A DNA stretch of 64,000 nt from Leuctra nigra. Its lineage: Eukaryota; Arthropoda; Insecta; Plecoptera; Leuctridae. Below, piece after piece: positions 27,875 through 40,333 of this stretch. Location: contig OW203765.1 in the NCBI GenBank assembly GCA_934045905.1, positions 18,229,409 through 18,293,408 of the forward strand. The letters are read 5' to 3'. Position 1 is the stretch's first letter, and each line of letters opens with the position of its first letter. A program made the translations under genes and the position numbers. The notes below the pieces were generated by a model, which was not told the DNA's origin, did no database searches, and saw only the letters and a program-made list of their open reading frames with translations.

Positions 27875-28917
27875 ATTGTCAAAGCTTGATGATCTTGGCC
27901 GACCGTATCGAGGTGGGCCTATGATGAGATTGAATACAAAGTAATTAATAAATGTGTTGGTTGGTAATGACAGCTACACGCGAGTGACATGTTAGGTAGA
28001 ACGATCAAGCGAACGAAGTGACAAGCGACGTGATTGGCCAAGAAGTCGGAGGCATTCGATTATTGTCGGCGGGAAAAGATCGCAGTATGTGAAGAGGGAG
28101 GGGGGAAACATTCGAATTACATGTGGATTTGAATAATTTGAAATATGGTGGGGTATTTTATTTATTTTCATGGTCATGCTTGAAATAATAAACGTTATTC
28201 GTTATTAGATTGAATAATATGTTATTTATAACCTACAAATCATAATAATTAACTGTTGATGACGTGTGTGTACATTATAAAATGTAAGCTGTTCAATCGT
28301 TTGTCATGATTGAAAATTGCGAAATCGAACAAAATTGATCTATGCAGATCTATGCGATCTATTGATCTAATTGATAAATTTATGCGAATCAAATTATCTA
28401 CATAATATTCTTTTCGATTTGATATCCGGTCCAATTCTCAAGGAAATTTCCCTGAAATTATTCAAACAACTGATAATACATATTCACCTGCAAGTTGAGT
28501 TGACTTAATTAAATTATGTAAATGATTTCGTTAGGTCAGGTATGACGCAGTTGCATAATCAAAGTCACATAGTCCGTGCGATAAAATATTATATCTGGAC
28601 ATTGTAATGGTTCATCCGTCTTGCTAACATGGTCAGGTTAGTGACAAATGTCACACGTTCTGTGTGGATTTCATACCTAGCAATCAATTATTCCCACAAC
28701 TTCATTTATATTATTGTCAAATATTTTACTTATTAAAAAAATAACCTATTGATCGATTGATCGTTGTGATAATTTTACAATATTTCAGTAAGTGTTTTGT
28801 GAAAATTGACGTGTTATGTTTCTCTGCTTTTGAGTGTGTTTTTTGCATGAACTTCCTATATCACCACATCAACCAAACTAGGCATATGAAATTTTGCACA
28901 CACATATATGCCAAACC
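27875..28917. other. Upstream region of the innexin gene
   Basis: Should hold the innexin promoter and 5' UTR, since the ATG is at 27874 on the minus strand. I see no certain core promoter element. Notable only for a GATC-dense patch at 28335-28375 (GATCTATGCAGATCTATGCG) and otherwise AT-rich sequence. Confidence 0.4.
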
Positions 28918-29075
28918 AGGAGGTCAATTCTTGAGATTTCACGTTTTGAATCCGTTTACGTTTTCAACGTTGAATACGTAAAAAAAGTTTCATACAAACT
29001 TTTAAAAACTTTTTCAAGTTTTCTATACAATGCAAACGTAAACGGATTCAAAACGTATAATTCATGAATAGGCCT
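28918..29075. mobile_element. MITE, CAATTCTTGAGA family, copy 1
   Basis: GTCAATTCTTGAGATTTCAC / GTTTTGAATCCGTTTACG at the left is mirrored by CGTAAACGGATTCAAAACGT and a decayed TCATGAATAGGCC at the right. The middle has TTTCATACAAACTTTTAAAA-type sequence. Related copies at 30195-30302 and 51575-51834. Confidence 0.65.
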
Positions 29076-30062
29076 CTAGCGGTGACATGGATAGTTTTTG
29101 ACCAATATAAAATAAACCTTTTGACCGATAACTTCAAATTTTTTATTATAATTGGGACCTGCAACAATTGACTTTTAAAGGGACTAAATAGAACGTTACT
29201 CGGAACTTTGAAGTTTGAAAAATCGATGTGAACGTTTAAATGAGAACTTGAACTTTAAATGCAGTTGTCTATAATGACCTGAATTTCCTCAGCTGTCAGG
29301 TGAATATGTTGATGTTTAATTAAGATGATGCAACAAAGTATACATGTTACAAATTATGCAGACGGATTTGTCATCATGTTTAGTCAGAGTTCTGAGTTGA
29401 TGAAATGTGAATCATTCCTAGAGATGATACCAAGCTCATTGCATAATATTATGCAGATAGATATTCAATCCAATGGAATGAGTAGTTCAGATTTCTGTAA
29501 TTTTTTTGCTGGAATAGCTGGATTTGTGCTGGATTCCAAAATTATGTGATTTCTTGGGAATTGTCATTTTACTGAGAAGGAACGTTCAGATCGAATGTAT
29601 TTATAAATCAATCGTGCAGTTGTATTAAAAGAAACTTCCGAACACTGAAATAATCGGAACTTTAAAAAAGAAATAGTCTGATGAATAATATTGAAAAAAT
29701 AAATTGCAGAGAGTAATCACTTATTAACCAAAATAATGTGCAACATTTCCAATAGTATTCTAATAGGATTTGGGATAGCATAGCAAATAATATTGAAGAT
29801 ATCGGAGCCCTTGAAGTAAAGTAGGTATACGCTCTACTCAGTAGAGTAGTTCGAAATATTTTTCGTAATTTCCTAAAATTTTAAGTGCAGTGAACCAATT
29901 ATAATTTAAAAGATTTCAAATCCAAATAGAACATTAATTTCTCTATCCTTGATCACTAAATTATAGCGCAATATTAAAACTAAATAAAGCAAGAAATCTC
30001 GATATTCAAACATTTACTGGAATGTGCACCGGACCCACATGCGATAAAGGGCCTTGCCCCCT

Positions 30063-30080
30063 CCCCCCCCCCCCCCCCCC
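30063..30080 (+). repeat. Poly-C run (18 C)
   Basis: Preceded by GCCCCCT. One of four long G/C homopolymers in the window. Confidence 0.9.
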
Positions 30081-30194
30081 TCGGCTTTTACAGAAGTCGA
30101 GGCACTTGGTTTTCATCCTGGCCATCTATCAATAATATTGCGGAAGAGATTCTTTATTATAATGTATTCGTTTGAAAATATTCCACATTCCTTT

Positions 30195-30302
30195 GGAGGC
30201 TAATTCTTGAGCTTTCACGTTTTGAAACCGTTGAAATGCTTTCATTCTTTCAAAGTTTTATACAACGCACACGTAAAACTGTTTCTATAAGAATTGGCCT
30301 CA
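30195..30302. mobile_element. MITE, CAATTCTTGAGA family, copy 2 (short)
   Basis: GGAGGCTAATTCTTGAGC and TTTCACGTTTTGAAACCGTT at the left pair with AAAACTGTTTCTATAAGAAT then TGGCCTC at the right. 108 bp. Confidence 0.6.
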
Positions 30303-30417
30303 AGGCTCTTTGATTGTTTTGATCTCAAATCAAAAAACATCACACCTGTACGTAATTCCCAAAGCACGTTCCGTCTGCTATACATTGCTCAGGACTCTGT
30401 TTGTAAACCGGCGTCTT

Positions 30418-30585
30418 ATCTCCTACCGCCATCACGTGGCGACGCCGCGACGCTCTGACGCACGCGCATCGCGAGGCGTCGGTTGCCAGGACGACGCCGC
30501 ACGACGCCGACCTTCAGTGTGTCAGCAGGCGAGCTAGCAGAACGACGTCCAGGCGTCGGTTCACATACGTCGCGACGCTCATCGG
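30418..30585. other. CpG-dense island
   Basis: Dense CpG in AT-rich DNA, with GCGACGCCGCGACGC, GGCGTCGGTT (twice) and CGCGACGC arranged partly as inverted repeats. It could be a GC-rich transposon or an unrecognised promoter. No convincing ORF on either strand. Confidence 0.5.
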
Positions 30586-30589
30586 AGAT

Positions 30590-32097
30590 ATAAACTCTTA
30601 ATACAACTCGTTCGAAACTTAATGAAATAATCACAATTCGAAAGGAAAATTGACTTTAAACTTTCAATAATTAATACCAATACTAATCTCTTATTATCTC
30701 ACAATTTTCCCGTTTCCTGTAAAATTTAAAAATTTACAGTGCTCTGATTTTTCCACTCTCTAAAATCCTAGAGAGCTTTGTTAAACTTTATTCTGTGCTT
30801 TTGTGTTGTGCTTTGGAATTATGAAGAGTTTGCATACAAATGGATATTCTCCACATGAATTCTAGGTAAGTGAATAGGTACAATAATCCATTTCGCATCC
30901 AACTGGGCATTGATGATGCGAAACATTGTTGTTGTCGTTGTTGTTTTGCCAACAAATGATCGTTACGTTGAATTAATCTGCAGTAATTTGATGTGATATA
31001 TGACGTCACATGACATGACGAGTTGGGCTGTTTGTCACATGCAAGCTCAGCCATTAGGTGTGAAATAAAACCAACAGTTCTCATTTATACGTTACATGGA
31101 GGTGCATTGATTAAACTTGTGGAAACTCATTTAGTAACTTTGTTAATATTATTTAGTTAATTGTATCTGCACTAATTTAATTATAGGAATTATGAAAGCT
31201 TTCGAGCGAAAAAAATACTTTAGGTATAGTCTGCGCGATCTAGCAAGAAATAGGGATCAGACTCTATATAAAAGTTATATTTCGTGTGGTATATTTGCGT
31301 TTTCAACTTTCAAGTTGTTAGTCAACTTTAAACATGTTGAAGCCGGCTTAACCTAAATGACGAACTGTTTGCTTCTAAAGTTGACTTTAACAAAGATAGT
31401 AGTATTTTTATGTAGTTTCTATTGCTCTTCTATCGACGTACACTCGTATATATAATACGAACTCTAACTTAAACGAATAAGAGTCTATTAACAAGAGTTT
31501 AATTATCAGTTAGGGTCAATCAATGGTGCTTTTAAGTATCAGTGATGAAATAAACTACTGATGAATCGTTGTCTCATGTATTAAAAGCTTTAGCGTCTTC
31601 CTCTAAAGTAGCCATTGTAATAAACAGTGAAGTGATCCATAGGAATTGAAGAAACTTCTCACAAATTATTCTCACAAAACAAAAAATGTTTTTGTCTATA
31701 TTAATGTATTATTTAGTATAGCTTCAGCCTGAACTATCTATAGGGAAGCTTGGACAAATCATAGAAAGCAAGAAAAGAAAATACAGCAAAATACCAAGGG
31801 AAAACTATAACTGAAATCAATATTTGCAAAGACAAAATAGGAATATCGTACAGAATAAATGTCATTTTGAACAATATTCAACGGTTGAGTTCAGAACAGG
31901 ATTTAAAAATTTTATTGTATAAAGAAAATATGACAAACTGCTTCAGCTCTCCAAAACGAATTCTAACTTCCCCATTATTCCTCTGGAACGGATTCTTGGA
32001 TGATTCGTCTTGAACGAGTAATTTGTATTGTGTGGATATAAAAGAGGTGGTTATAATACGACAAGACAGATCGCTTCCGGCTGTTGATACTCGTACA
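30590..32097. other. AT-rich non-coding stretch
   Basis: No recognisable gene, RNA or repeat. A CAACAACGACAACAAC-type run lies on the minus strand near 30925-30945. Short ORFs (for example around 30788-31084) show no family resemblance. Confidence 0.45.
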
Positions 32098-32235
32098 AAT
32101 GAGCACCGCGACGGCGACGCCAAGCGTCGGCGAGAGTTCGTCGCCTCCACTGCCGACTTCCGCACTTCTTATGCCCGCACTTCGTTCGAGTCTATTCTTG
32201 GCGGCGCAAAAAACAAGCGGCGCACACGACTAGCA
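32098..32235. other. CpG-dense patch
   Basis: CACCGCGACGGCGACGCCAA and GCGTCGGCGAGAGTTCGTCG give the same GACGCC/GGCGTC vocabulary as 30418-30585, suggesting a shared repeat origin. An open frame of about 70 codons crosses it without recognisable similarity. Confidence 0.45.
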
Positions 32236-32571
32236 ACCTTGTAGTAGTATTACTCATTCGCGTCTGTCAACAGTGATATATAACAAAACGAGCTGACAGT
32301 AATGACAGACATACAACACAGCGCATCAGTATTTCATAATATGTAATATAATATTATGTATTAAGTTTTAATATATAATTTAATATTATGTAAAGTCAAA
32401 TATTATCTCACATTTCCACCAATTGAGCGCCACCTTGACAAACATTATGACTTGCAAATTACTGTAATATGTCCTTCAATGAACGTACTTGAAAAGAAAA
32501 CGCTTTTTAATTTGTCCTTTTTATTATCAGCCTAAAAAGAAATTTTATACTGCGTTTTTATGATGAACGTA

Positions 32572-32788
32572 CACTCAAACCAGTAAAAATTGGTACTCGA
32601 AAAGAAAAGGATTGGCTGCTGAGGTTCCTTGACAATCAATCCTCGTTATATTATCAATGAAATAAGAGCTCACCTACTAGAGGTAGATTATGCGTTAACA
32701 GTTAACACAGCCTTCATGGGATGATGCCATCAAACCTTAATCAGCCAATCCTTTTCTTTTCGAGTACCGATTTTTATTGGTTTGAGTG
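32572..32788. mobile_element. Tc1/mariner-like MITE with TA duplication
   Basis: About 55-bp inverted termini. The left begins CACTCAAACCAGTAAAAATT then GGTACTCGAAAAGAAAAGGA; the right ends with the inverse. TA flanks both sides (32570-32571, 32789-32790). The interior (about 105 bp) is unique and non-coding. The TA duplication suggests mobilisation by a Tc1/mariner transposase. Confidence 0.8.
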
Positions 32789-32806
32789 TACCTATTTAGA
32801 ATTTAA

Positions 32807-34325
32807 CTAGGAAAACGCTCGGTGTAACGCGTTGATGAGCGAGCACCGACACGCACGACATCGCCAATCATAGCACGATCCATTCAATCAAAGATAACTA
32901 ACTATACATTATTTATTACCAATTTTCCCTGCAACTTTTCATAAACACTCTGGATCAATTAAATAACATATTATTGTACTGATCTTTTTCCATCAATCTC
33001 TTTGGACAGATATTCAAACACTTAAAACAGCAATAAGTCTGTAAATTCTTGACCGATTGGGCTGGAAATGTGTAAAATATGATGTTATCTAGTCAAAACG
33101 TCGTTTTCATAACTGTGAAACACAATCCATATCGTAAAATAAATTATTTTAGATAAGGTATACCTATACCTATGTATATGAAATACATACATTACATTTT
33201 GACTACATTATGTATTGCAATATGATCAACTAAGAAAAGAATCTGTCTTACATTGATATTGAGAATAGCCATCTATAAACTTTGCTTTGCTACATAGAGC
33301 AACCCAGAATGCAGTGGAATTTCTGTTTTGAAATGTCATTTCTGACAGTTATTAAAACTGTCAATAAGTGCATCTATGTTCTTGACTGGTAGGGCTGAAA
33401 ATTTGTAAAATAAGAGACAATGTTGGTCTGAACGACCATGCAAAATATGAGTTTGATTGATCAGATTAATCGAAGACCATTTGATAGGTCAAATGGTGGT
33501 GTGGCTATAGGCCGTTTTAAATTAAGTATACAAATGAAAAATATTGGTGCCAATCCTTGCTAAGTTTTAAGTTGCCAATCCTTGCTAAGTTTTAAGTTGA
33601 TCGATTAAACCTTTATGATTGAACGGTTCCTTGTTAATTTTCGAAAATCACAGGATCTCGTTCAAAAAATATACCTGGGACCACCCATATGATATGATAT
33701 GTAGTGTGTGTACACAATATCAGATCAATCTGTTGAACGGTCATTATTAGTTTCATATCGTTTAAAACTTTCTGCTCTAACTACCTTGCCTTGTAGATTC
33801 GAAGTCGCCGTGAATTTGACAGCCAACACGCAAAAAGTCCCTAAAATGACAAAAACTTTTGAAAATAACGACAGATTAGAGTGAAAATTGGCAAAAATAC
33901 CTTAAATGTTGGTACCAATGACCATGCGAAGTTTTTAGTTAGTCGGTCAATCGGTTCCAGTTTAAATTTCAAAAATCACAGGAAAAATGGTTTCAAATTT
34001 GAACCAATTGGAGGATTTGGCTGAAATTTTTTTTGTTTGGGTACAATGTTGGTTGCAATGACTTTGCTAAATTTCAAACTGATCGAACCAACCAATCGAA
34101 AGATAATTTTTATAAAATTTGAACCAATCACAGGATATCGTTCAGAAAAGATCCCAGGGATCGCATAGAATACGTTAGTATGTGTACAAAATTTCAGATC
34201 GATTGGTTGTGCGGTTTGACCTGGGCAGTGCAGGCAAAAAAAAAACAAAAAAACAAACAAACAAAAAAAAACACACAGAGAAAGTGCCATAAGAGTACCG
34301 TGGTGACGCTCGCTACGCTCGCTCA
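32807..34325 (-). mobile_element. Helitron-like element, copy 3 (long form)
   Basis: On the minus strand it starts TGAGCGAGCGTAGCGAGCGT and ends GTGCTCGCTCATCAACGCGT ... GAGCGTTTTCCTAG|TT. The hairpin stem AACGC/GCGTT is kept although the loop differs (GTTACACCGA). At 1519 bp it is longer than copies 1 and 2, with extra AT-rich sequence near the 3' side. Repeated internal phrases around 33410-33450, 33590-33610 and 33905-33960. Confidence 0.65.
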
Positions 34326-34466
34326 ATTAACAATCCATTATTTTCAATTTCTGATATGCTCCTACCTTGTGGTAACAATGTTTGAATTAGATCCTTTTAG
34401 TGTTTTGTAATAAACTTATCAAAGTTATTACCCCCAGTTAACACGATATGTACCCTCCATCTGTAC

Positions 34467-34661
34467 CATGAGTGACGGGAATAGAATCTACATAAATGAA
34501 AGAGCACCATTGATGTATTTATGATTTTTAAAAACTTTAAGTTCTCGAAGTACAATGTAAATCATATTAAGCTTGAGTGATTGAATATACATAAAATAGT
34601 ACAAATAAGCGAATGAATAGAGCATTTTATGTGGATTCAATTAATCTTCTCCGTGGAAAAG
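34467..34661. mobile_element. MITE, GAATAGAATCTACATAAA family, second complete copy
   Basis: GGGAATAGAATCTACATAAA at the left is mirrored by TTTATGTGGATTCAATTAAT then CTTCTCC at the right. About 195 bp, AT-rich interior. Confidence 0.7.
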
Positions 34662-35611
34662 ACAGTTAATTTCAACGACACTGCCTACCAAATATTATTT
34701 TTAAAAAGCAGCCAACGATATTTATCACACATTTCGAAATATAGCTTTAAAAACGTAATATCACTTGTAAAATGCCTATTGAATTTCACGAGTGTCTGAG
34801 ACGAATGATGTAAGCTCTTCATCTTGTCTCCCCTGCATCTGCTCCTGTGGGATGCTGCGCGAATCATCTGAGTTATGTTCAGATCATGTCTCGCCCATCA
34901 GATGGGGGAACCGCTGTTTAACTTTCATGATACAACTCGAAACATCGCTCGCGAGACGTCAGGCAAATTGTTTCAATACTTTGCTCCACAAATCAAGTCG
35001 GTGGCCAATTGATTGTGAATCAATAATCGGAACGGCAATCAACCGCAGTGGGGTTGATTCGTCGTAAATTCACAACAGTTTTTATGGGAAATAATAATGA
35101 AACGTACCCCGCAGTTTACGATAAGTGAAACATGAATATCCCCAATGAATCCTGTAATATTTATCATTTTCACTTTCATGATCCTATAGAACATAGAAAT
35201 AGCTCAAAATTACGATGGCGTGTTCGCTGAAGTTTATAGATTCCAGATATCAATTTTAGAGGATTTCAGGGAAAATTACGTATTTTTGTTCACTAACGTC
35301 GATCTATAATTACTACGCCACAAGAGAAGCGGAATAGGTATCTACATAAACATCATCAAATAATTATTTGGCAATATTGCGAAATAATTAATTCAGTTTT
35401 TTCTGGATTTTCACTGTAGGTTCAGTTACCAGTAGCATTCAAGGAATGTAATTTGTTGTTCCCATGGCAATATAGTCCTAATCAACTGTTTAAAATGTAG
35501 CAGAGCATTGAAAAACTGGCCTTTAAAATACTAAAATGCTCAACCAATCAGGTTGTTCGCACTTCAAACTGAACTTTTGTTAACTTAAAAAAAGTAAATA
35601 ATAACGAATCC
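34662..35611. other. Non-coding stretch with repeat fragments
   Basis: Contains one MITE end (ACAAGAGAAGCGGAATAGGT, about 35323-35350) and a diverged copy of the CAGTCTTTCAATACTC family (35430-35527, ending GCAGAGCATTGAAAAACTGG). The 91-codon ORF at 34792-35067 (+) has no family resemblance I can name. Confidence 0.5.
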
Positions 35612-35810
35612 TCAACTAGTGGCTTTTCGGTACACGCTCTATGTTTTTGTGATGTTGGCCCCCAAAAGGGCCGTTTGTCACTACGTTTCGGCAGTCGTAG
35701 CGCTGCCATCTTCAGGTGAAGTCTTCACCTGAAGATACGTAGTGACAAACGGCCCTTTTGGGGGCCAACATCACAAAAACATAGAGCGTGTACCGAAAAG
35801 CCACTAGTTG
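35612..35810. mobile_element. Fold-back element with 22-bp asymmetric insert
   Basis: CAACTAGTGGCTTTTCGGTA and onward to CTACGT is mirrored to 35810 almost perfectly. The centre is TCTTCAGGTGAAG/TCTTCACCTGAAGA. Only the left arm contains TTCGGCAGTCGTAGCGCTGCCA (22 bp, 35687-35708). On the minus strand this reads CTGAAGAT-GGCAG-loop-CTGCC-GAAAC, resembling half of a hammerhead core. Confidence 0.75.
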
Positions 35811-36603
35811 AATATAACGATAGCTCTCAGACCCTCAGTCAACCCAATAACGAATCCATTTTCCAGAAATTGTTTTTTTTAGTTTTTTTTCTACAAACTT
35901 TAATTCGACTTGTCTATACGATACAATATGAGGTTCATTCAGAGAGTTTTCTTTGTTTTATTGCTATTTTAATCCCCAGATTTACACAAAAGAACAATGA
36001 AACTATAAGCTAAGATATAAGTAATAACGTTATTAATAAATATTGTTTGGAAGTTGTGACTGGCTTAGCTACAGATACCAGCAGATATAAAAGTTTCAAT
36101 CATCTTCTTCCCAAGAACTGCTGTAATCCCGTTACTGCACAGCACCCTCAACATTCCCCTCACCCCCCTCACCCCCCGCAGTGCGAACTCGGCACCACCA
36201 CCCCCTGGCTTTTTACTTCCCACCCTCCTCGACTGGGGTGCCGCGTGAATGACGTAGTTACGAAGTCGAGAGGGTGGCTTTGTCTCTGACGCAACAATCA
36301 GACAACAATTAGCGTCTTATTGTTGTTTTCAGTTGTACTTATCGCCGCCATCTTGAAGTGTGCTTCAGATGATGTTGTGGTTTTCTTTGTTTTAACAAAT
36401 GTACTTGTGTGTAGAGTGGTCTTTTCAACTGAGCAACTCGCGAGTACTTGGCTTTTTCCTGCACGTAATTCCGTCTACATCATACAAGCTTTGTGCACGG
36501 CTGAAGTGAGGCAACAAAATGTTTCACACCATCCTGATTTGAAATAAAACTTCCCAATTACATGGTTTCTCCAATGCTCTCTTAAATCAGTAATTAAGAT
36601 TAC

Positions 36604-36720
36604 TTAGGGACAGTTTTTCAATGCTCTGCTTACTTCTAAACAATGATTAGTAGAACTAGCAACAGACAATTACATTCCTTGACCACGCAAATGACAGAGT
36701 ATTGAAAAACTGGACCTTAA
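36604..36720. mobile_element. MITE, CAGTCTTTCAATACTC family, diverged copy 3
   Basis: TTAGGGACAGTTTTTCAATG then CTCTGCTTAC at the left; GACAGAGTATTGAAAAACTG then GACCTTAA at the right. A further diverged copy lies at about 36757-36870. Confidence 0.65.
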
Positions 36721-37013
36721 ATGGGTTGAATTCAACCCCTTCAAGGAAACTTGAACCGTGTAATTCCGGCTTTAGTGGTCTTGCAAGGAATGTCACTAGT
36801 TGTTGTCATGGCAATCGAGTATACCTATCATTCAACTGTTTAAATGTAACAAAGCATTCAAAACTCTTCGTCAAACCTTTTCTTTATTTTGCCTTCTTTT
36901 GGCGTACCTATTTTTAAAAAAACGTCTGAGTTAAGGTGTTGCAACACAAAGGTCAACTTCAATGTATAGAATCTACATAAATGTGTTCTATACTTTGGAT
37001 AGTGTTTATGCGT

Positions 37014-37134
37014 TTAAGGTTCAGTTTTTCATTAAGTTAACACAGTCATTCCAGGAATGTCATTGGTTGTTGCCATAGCAATTCCTAATCAACTGTTTAA
37101 AAGTTCAGCAGAGTATTGAAAGACTGGCCCTAAA
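37014..37134. mobile_element. MITE, CAGTCTTTCAATACTC family, diverged copy 4
   Basis: TTAAGGTTCAGTTTTTCATT at the left; CAGCAGAGTATTGAAAGACT then GGCCCTAAA at the right. The interior keeps AGGAATGTCATTGGTTGTTG, as in the other copies. Confidence 0.65.
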
Positions 37135-40100
37135 TAGCTTTTAAGTTGTCAAAAGTTCACTTAGAAGCAAAATGTGGACTTCAACTAGACTTTGGACAAC
37201 TCAAAAGTTGTTGTTAAAACTCATGTATGCATCGAGAAAACCAGAAATTACGAACGGGTCTTCATTGAACGCAAATTGTCGCAAAACGCAAAACGATTTC
37301 GCCGAACGCGTATGTTGCCGTGGTTGAAGATCTCATTGGCTGTGAGGCAAGATTTCGCGTTCATGGAAGGGTACATTTCCTGTATTTTCTCATTGGACGA
37401 ATAAGTTTGAGATGCAATCATGCAGTGTTTTCTGTCATGTAAACCAAGTGGAACGTCAATTGCCTTAGTGTTTCGATCCACTCTGGCATCCCCCTCTTTT
37501 AAATGACGCGACCACTCTGAGGAATTGGCCATTACTTGATTGATTTAGGTTCGTGCCTCCGTCATCTCAACTTCCATCGTCACTGATTCCGTGAATATAT
37601 CGATCATCAAATGATCGATCAACAATGTATCGATATAAATCGATAGGCTGTTGATGAACAGAGAAGAGCGATCATTTCTTTCATCACAGTTTTAGTAGTC
37701 ACTCGTTTATTTTTGTCAGCGATTGCTGGTGCTAACGATGTAAAAGCCTTCCTCGGATCACATGATATTTTGCAATATTGAGATCAACAATAGCAGCTAC
37801 ACTTTTACAGTTTTGGGACTAGTTGAAGAAATTAAAGGGTTGTTATTTTAATATTTTTTGATTTTGCCAAAATTGTGTTCAGTCACTCTACCCAAACTAA
37901 TCGTTGATGTCTCTTTGATAGATATTACAAAATGGCTCCGTTTTGGGGAATATATATGCTTTTTAACAGCTTTTAATTGTCGGAATACTTAAGGAGGATA
38001 GTTTTGATACCCATTTTCCCGTAATACTATTGAGAAAATGGGTATCAAAACTACCTCCCAAAGTTGCATAACAGTGGAGTAAATAATGAGTTTTGGGGAG
38101 ACTTTGATATTTTGGGAAAATTTTAAACAACTGTCAGTTTGCATAGCGGTCTCCAAAGCTTGAACTTCTTGCCTCTAAGAATAAACTTTTTGCATGCATA
38201 TTTTCGTTTATCAAGCCATTTAATGGATTCTAATGCCCATCTCTCACGATACAGTCTACGTGCAACCAATATCTCCAAGTAATGACTGAACTTTAAGCTT
38301 GCAAGTTCTTGCTTGCTGACATTGCTGCACGCCAATGATATTGTAACATTCTCTGATCAGCTCCCCTCTAGCTGTTTGGCGCCTTCTCGTCGCCTGCATG
38401 CTAGTTACTTCATCAGTGGCGGACAGGGGGAGGGGGAACATCCCCGAATCAAAGTATATAAATAATGCATTAGTGAGGGTGTATGTCTGTTATGTCATTC
38501 ATCCCTCCAAAAGATCAATACATTTTATTGTAGCAACATTGGAGTGAAGGGAGAGTTCTCTATAGGTTTTGTATAGGATGAAAAAGAGAGTTTTGGACAG
38601 TATAAAAACATCCATTGCTATGAAATGAAACGGGGTTGTTTAAAGTAGACCGCAGAGATGATTAACGAGGTGCGGTTGTTATTACCACTACTGTCATATA
38701 AAGTGTTGCTTTCATTTTAAAAAAAGTATTGAAATAAAATATACTTTGTTGGAGGGACAGTTACAGTGCGGTATCTATTTGTTATTCAATTCTCATGGGA
38801 ATACGTTTCATTGGACATTTTTATTTTATTTTGTAGAAAACATTGTTACAGTTGTTTTGACTTGTGTTTTAATTTTTCGAGATCCAAACGACTATTTTGA
38901 ATTAGTTCAGTTAGATTACATTTTCTTCATAAATCTTGTTCCTTTGAGACATTTTCTACCTGATTTTACATTTTTATTAAAATTACCATCACAAACATAA
39001 GTGGTAATTGTGCAAAAAGTATTATAAGTATCTGAATTTGCACCCCCAATGTTAAAGCATATAGAAATTGTCGAACTTTTGTGAAAATCTCAAAAGTTAG
39101 TTCAGATTTCAATAAAGATACAATAAGAAATAAATTGTAAGTTTCACAACACAGTCAGCAAAAAATATGGTGCGAAACTTTGGCTTTTCCCAACCTGGTA
39201 ACAATAATATTCTAAGGATATTGAAATTTGCGCCAACATTTTACAATTTATAACCAATACGAGATCAAGCTATTGTCAAAATCTGCAACCACTCCTAAAT
39301 ATTTAGTATCGCATTACATTTTGTTTCCCTCACGATCAGAATATATTGTTGGCTGCTCTTTCTCAACTTAGTTATGTACTTCACCACAGATGTCGCGACT
39401 ATCCTAGATATTCACACCCCAACATACAGACTGTAAAGTCAATGTGAAAAGATACTGAGTAGATACACTAACGCCAGTCTCTCCTCTAATATCAAAGCTC
39501 ATCATTCAAGACCCATCAACCAGCACATTCGGAATTTCACAAATCTATTCTCCATGCAACTGATCTGCAACTGATATGTTACATTCTCCAAAACATCTTC
39601 TACCCTTCGAGATAATATTAGAAAATGTGGTCAGGACTCCCGACAAATTCAATTCAACCCTCCAGGCCAGTCCGCACCCTTAACCGGGGGACAATTCCAT
39701 CCATTCTTCGCATCTCGTATATCAAATACCAAGTTTAATATCATCCCTTCAATGCCATCCCGTATAGCACATAATTCAACCCCCCTCCTCCCTTTCTGTC
39801 CATCATCTATGGAGCCAGAGCTGCTCTGACAGCTCGTCAGACCTGTCAGAACATGTACTTGCCAACAATGTATACACTTGCAACGGAACATTTCCTCCTT
39901 GCGGGTAGGGGGAGGGGGAGGAAGCTGTACCAGTGTTAGGGGGTTGAAACATCCCCTTCACACAATGTTTGTCACCTCAAACCCCAGAGTACACTCGGCT
40001 GCAGGCAGAATGCATGGGATGTTGTTCTGGACCAGTTGTACATCAATGGAATAAGAGATTGAAGCACATTCGCCTTCTTTTGGATGTTACATAATGCCTT

Positions 40101-40300
40101 TTGTTAGCCATGCTGCCATTTGGCAGCTAAATTCACAAATTGTGTGTCTGTAAAAAATTAGAGTTTCTATTTATCAAGCTTTTTATATTGTGTTGTATTT
40201 GGCGGCAATAATTTAGCACGGGAATCGAAATGGGAATGAAATCCACCTTAAAAATAATTGTATTCAATTGTTGATAAAATCCCACTTTTGTAATATAAAT

Positions 40301-40305
<5 letters not shown>
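37135..40305. other. Gene-poor stretch
   Basis: No recognisable exon. Visible items: a cluster of ATCGAT words at 37595-37645 including TATCGATA (the DREF-binding sequence in Drosophila); the inverted pair GATCATCAAATGATC; a repeated phrase GGTATCAAAACTA(C/T) around 38008-38055; and C/T-rich sequence at 39470-39800 with an 80-codon minus-strand frame of unknown nature. Confidence 0.4.

Positions 40306-40330
<25 letters not shown>
40306..40330 (+). repeat. Poly-T run (25 T)
   Basis: Possibly the poly-A tail of a minus-strand retroposed sequence, but nothing identifiable precedes it on that strand. Confidence 0.85.

Positions 40331-40333
<3 letters not shown>

Noticed and set aside
29325..29549. 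74-codon ORF (MMQQSIHVTNYADG...)
   Set aside because: No recognisable family or splice context; compatible with chance in AT-rich DNA.
37590..37650. TATCGATA cluster as a DREF-type promoter
   Set aside because: Located with no identifiable gene start nearby, and ATCGAT words are expected in AT-rich palindromic DNA.
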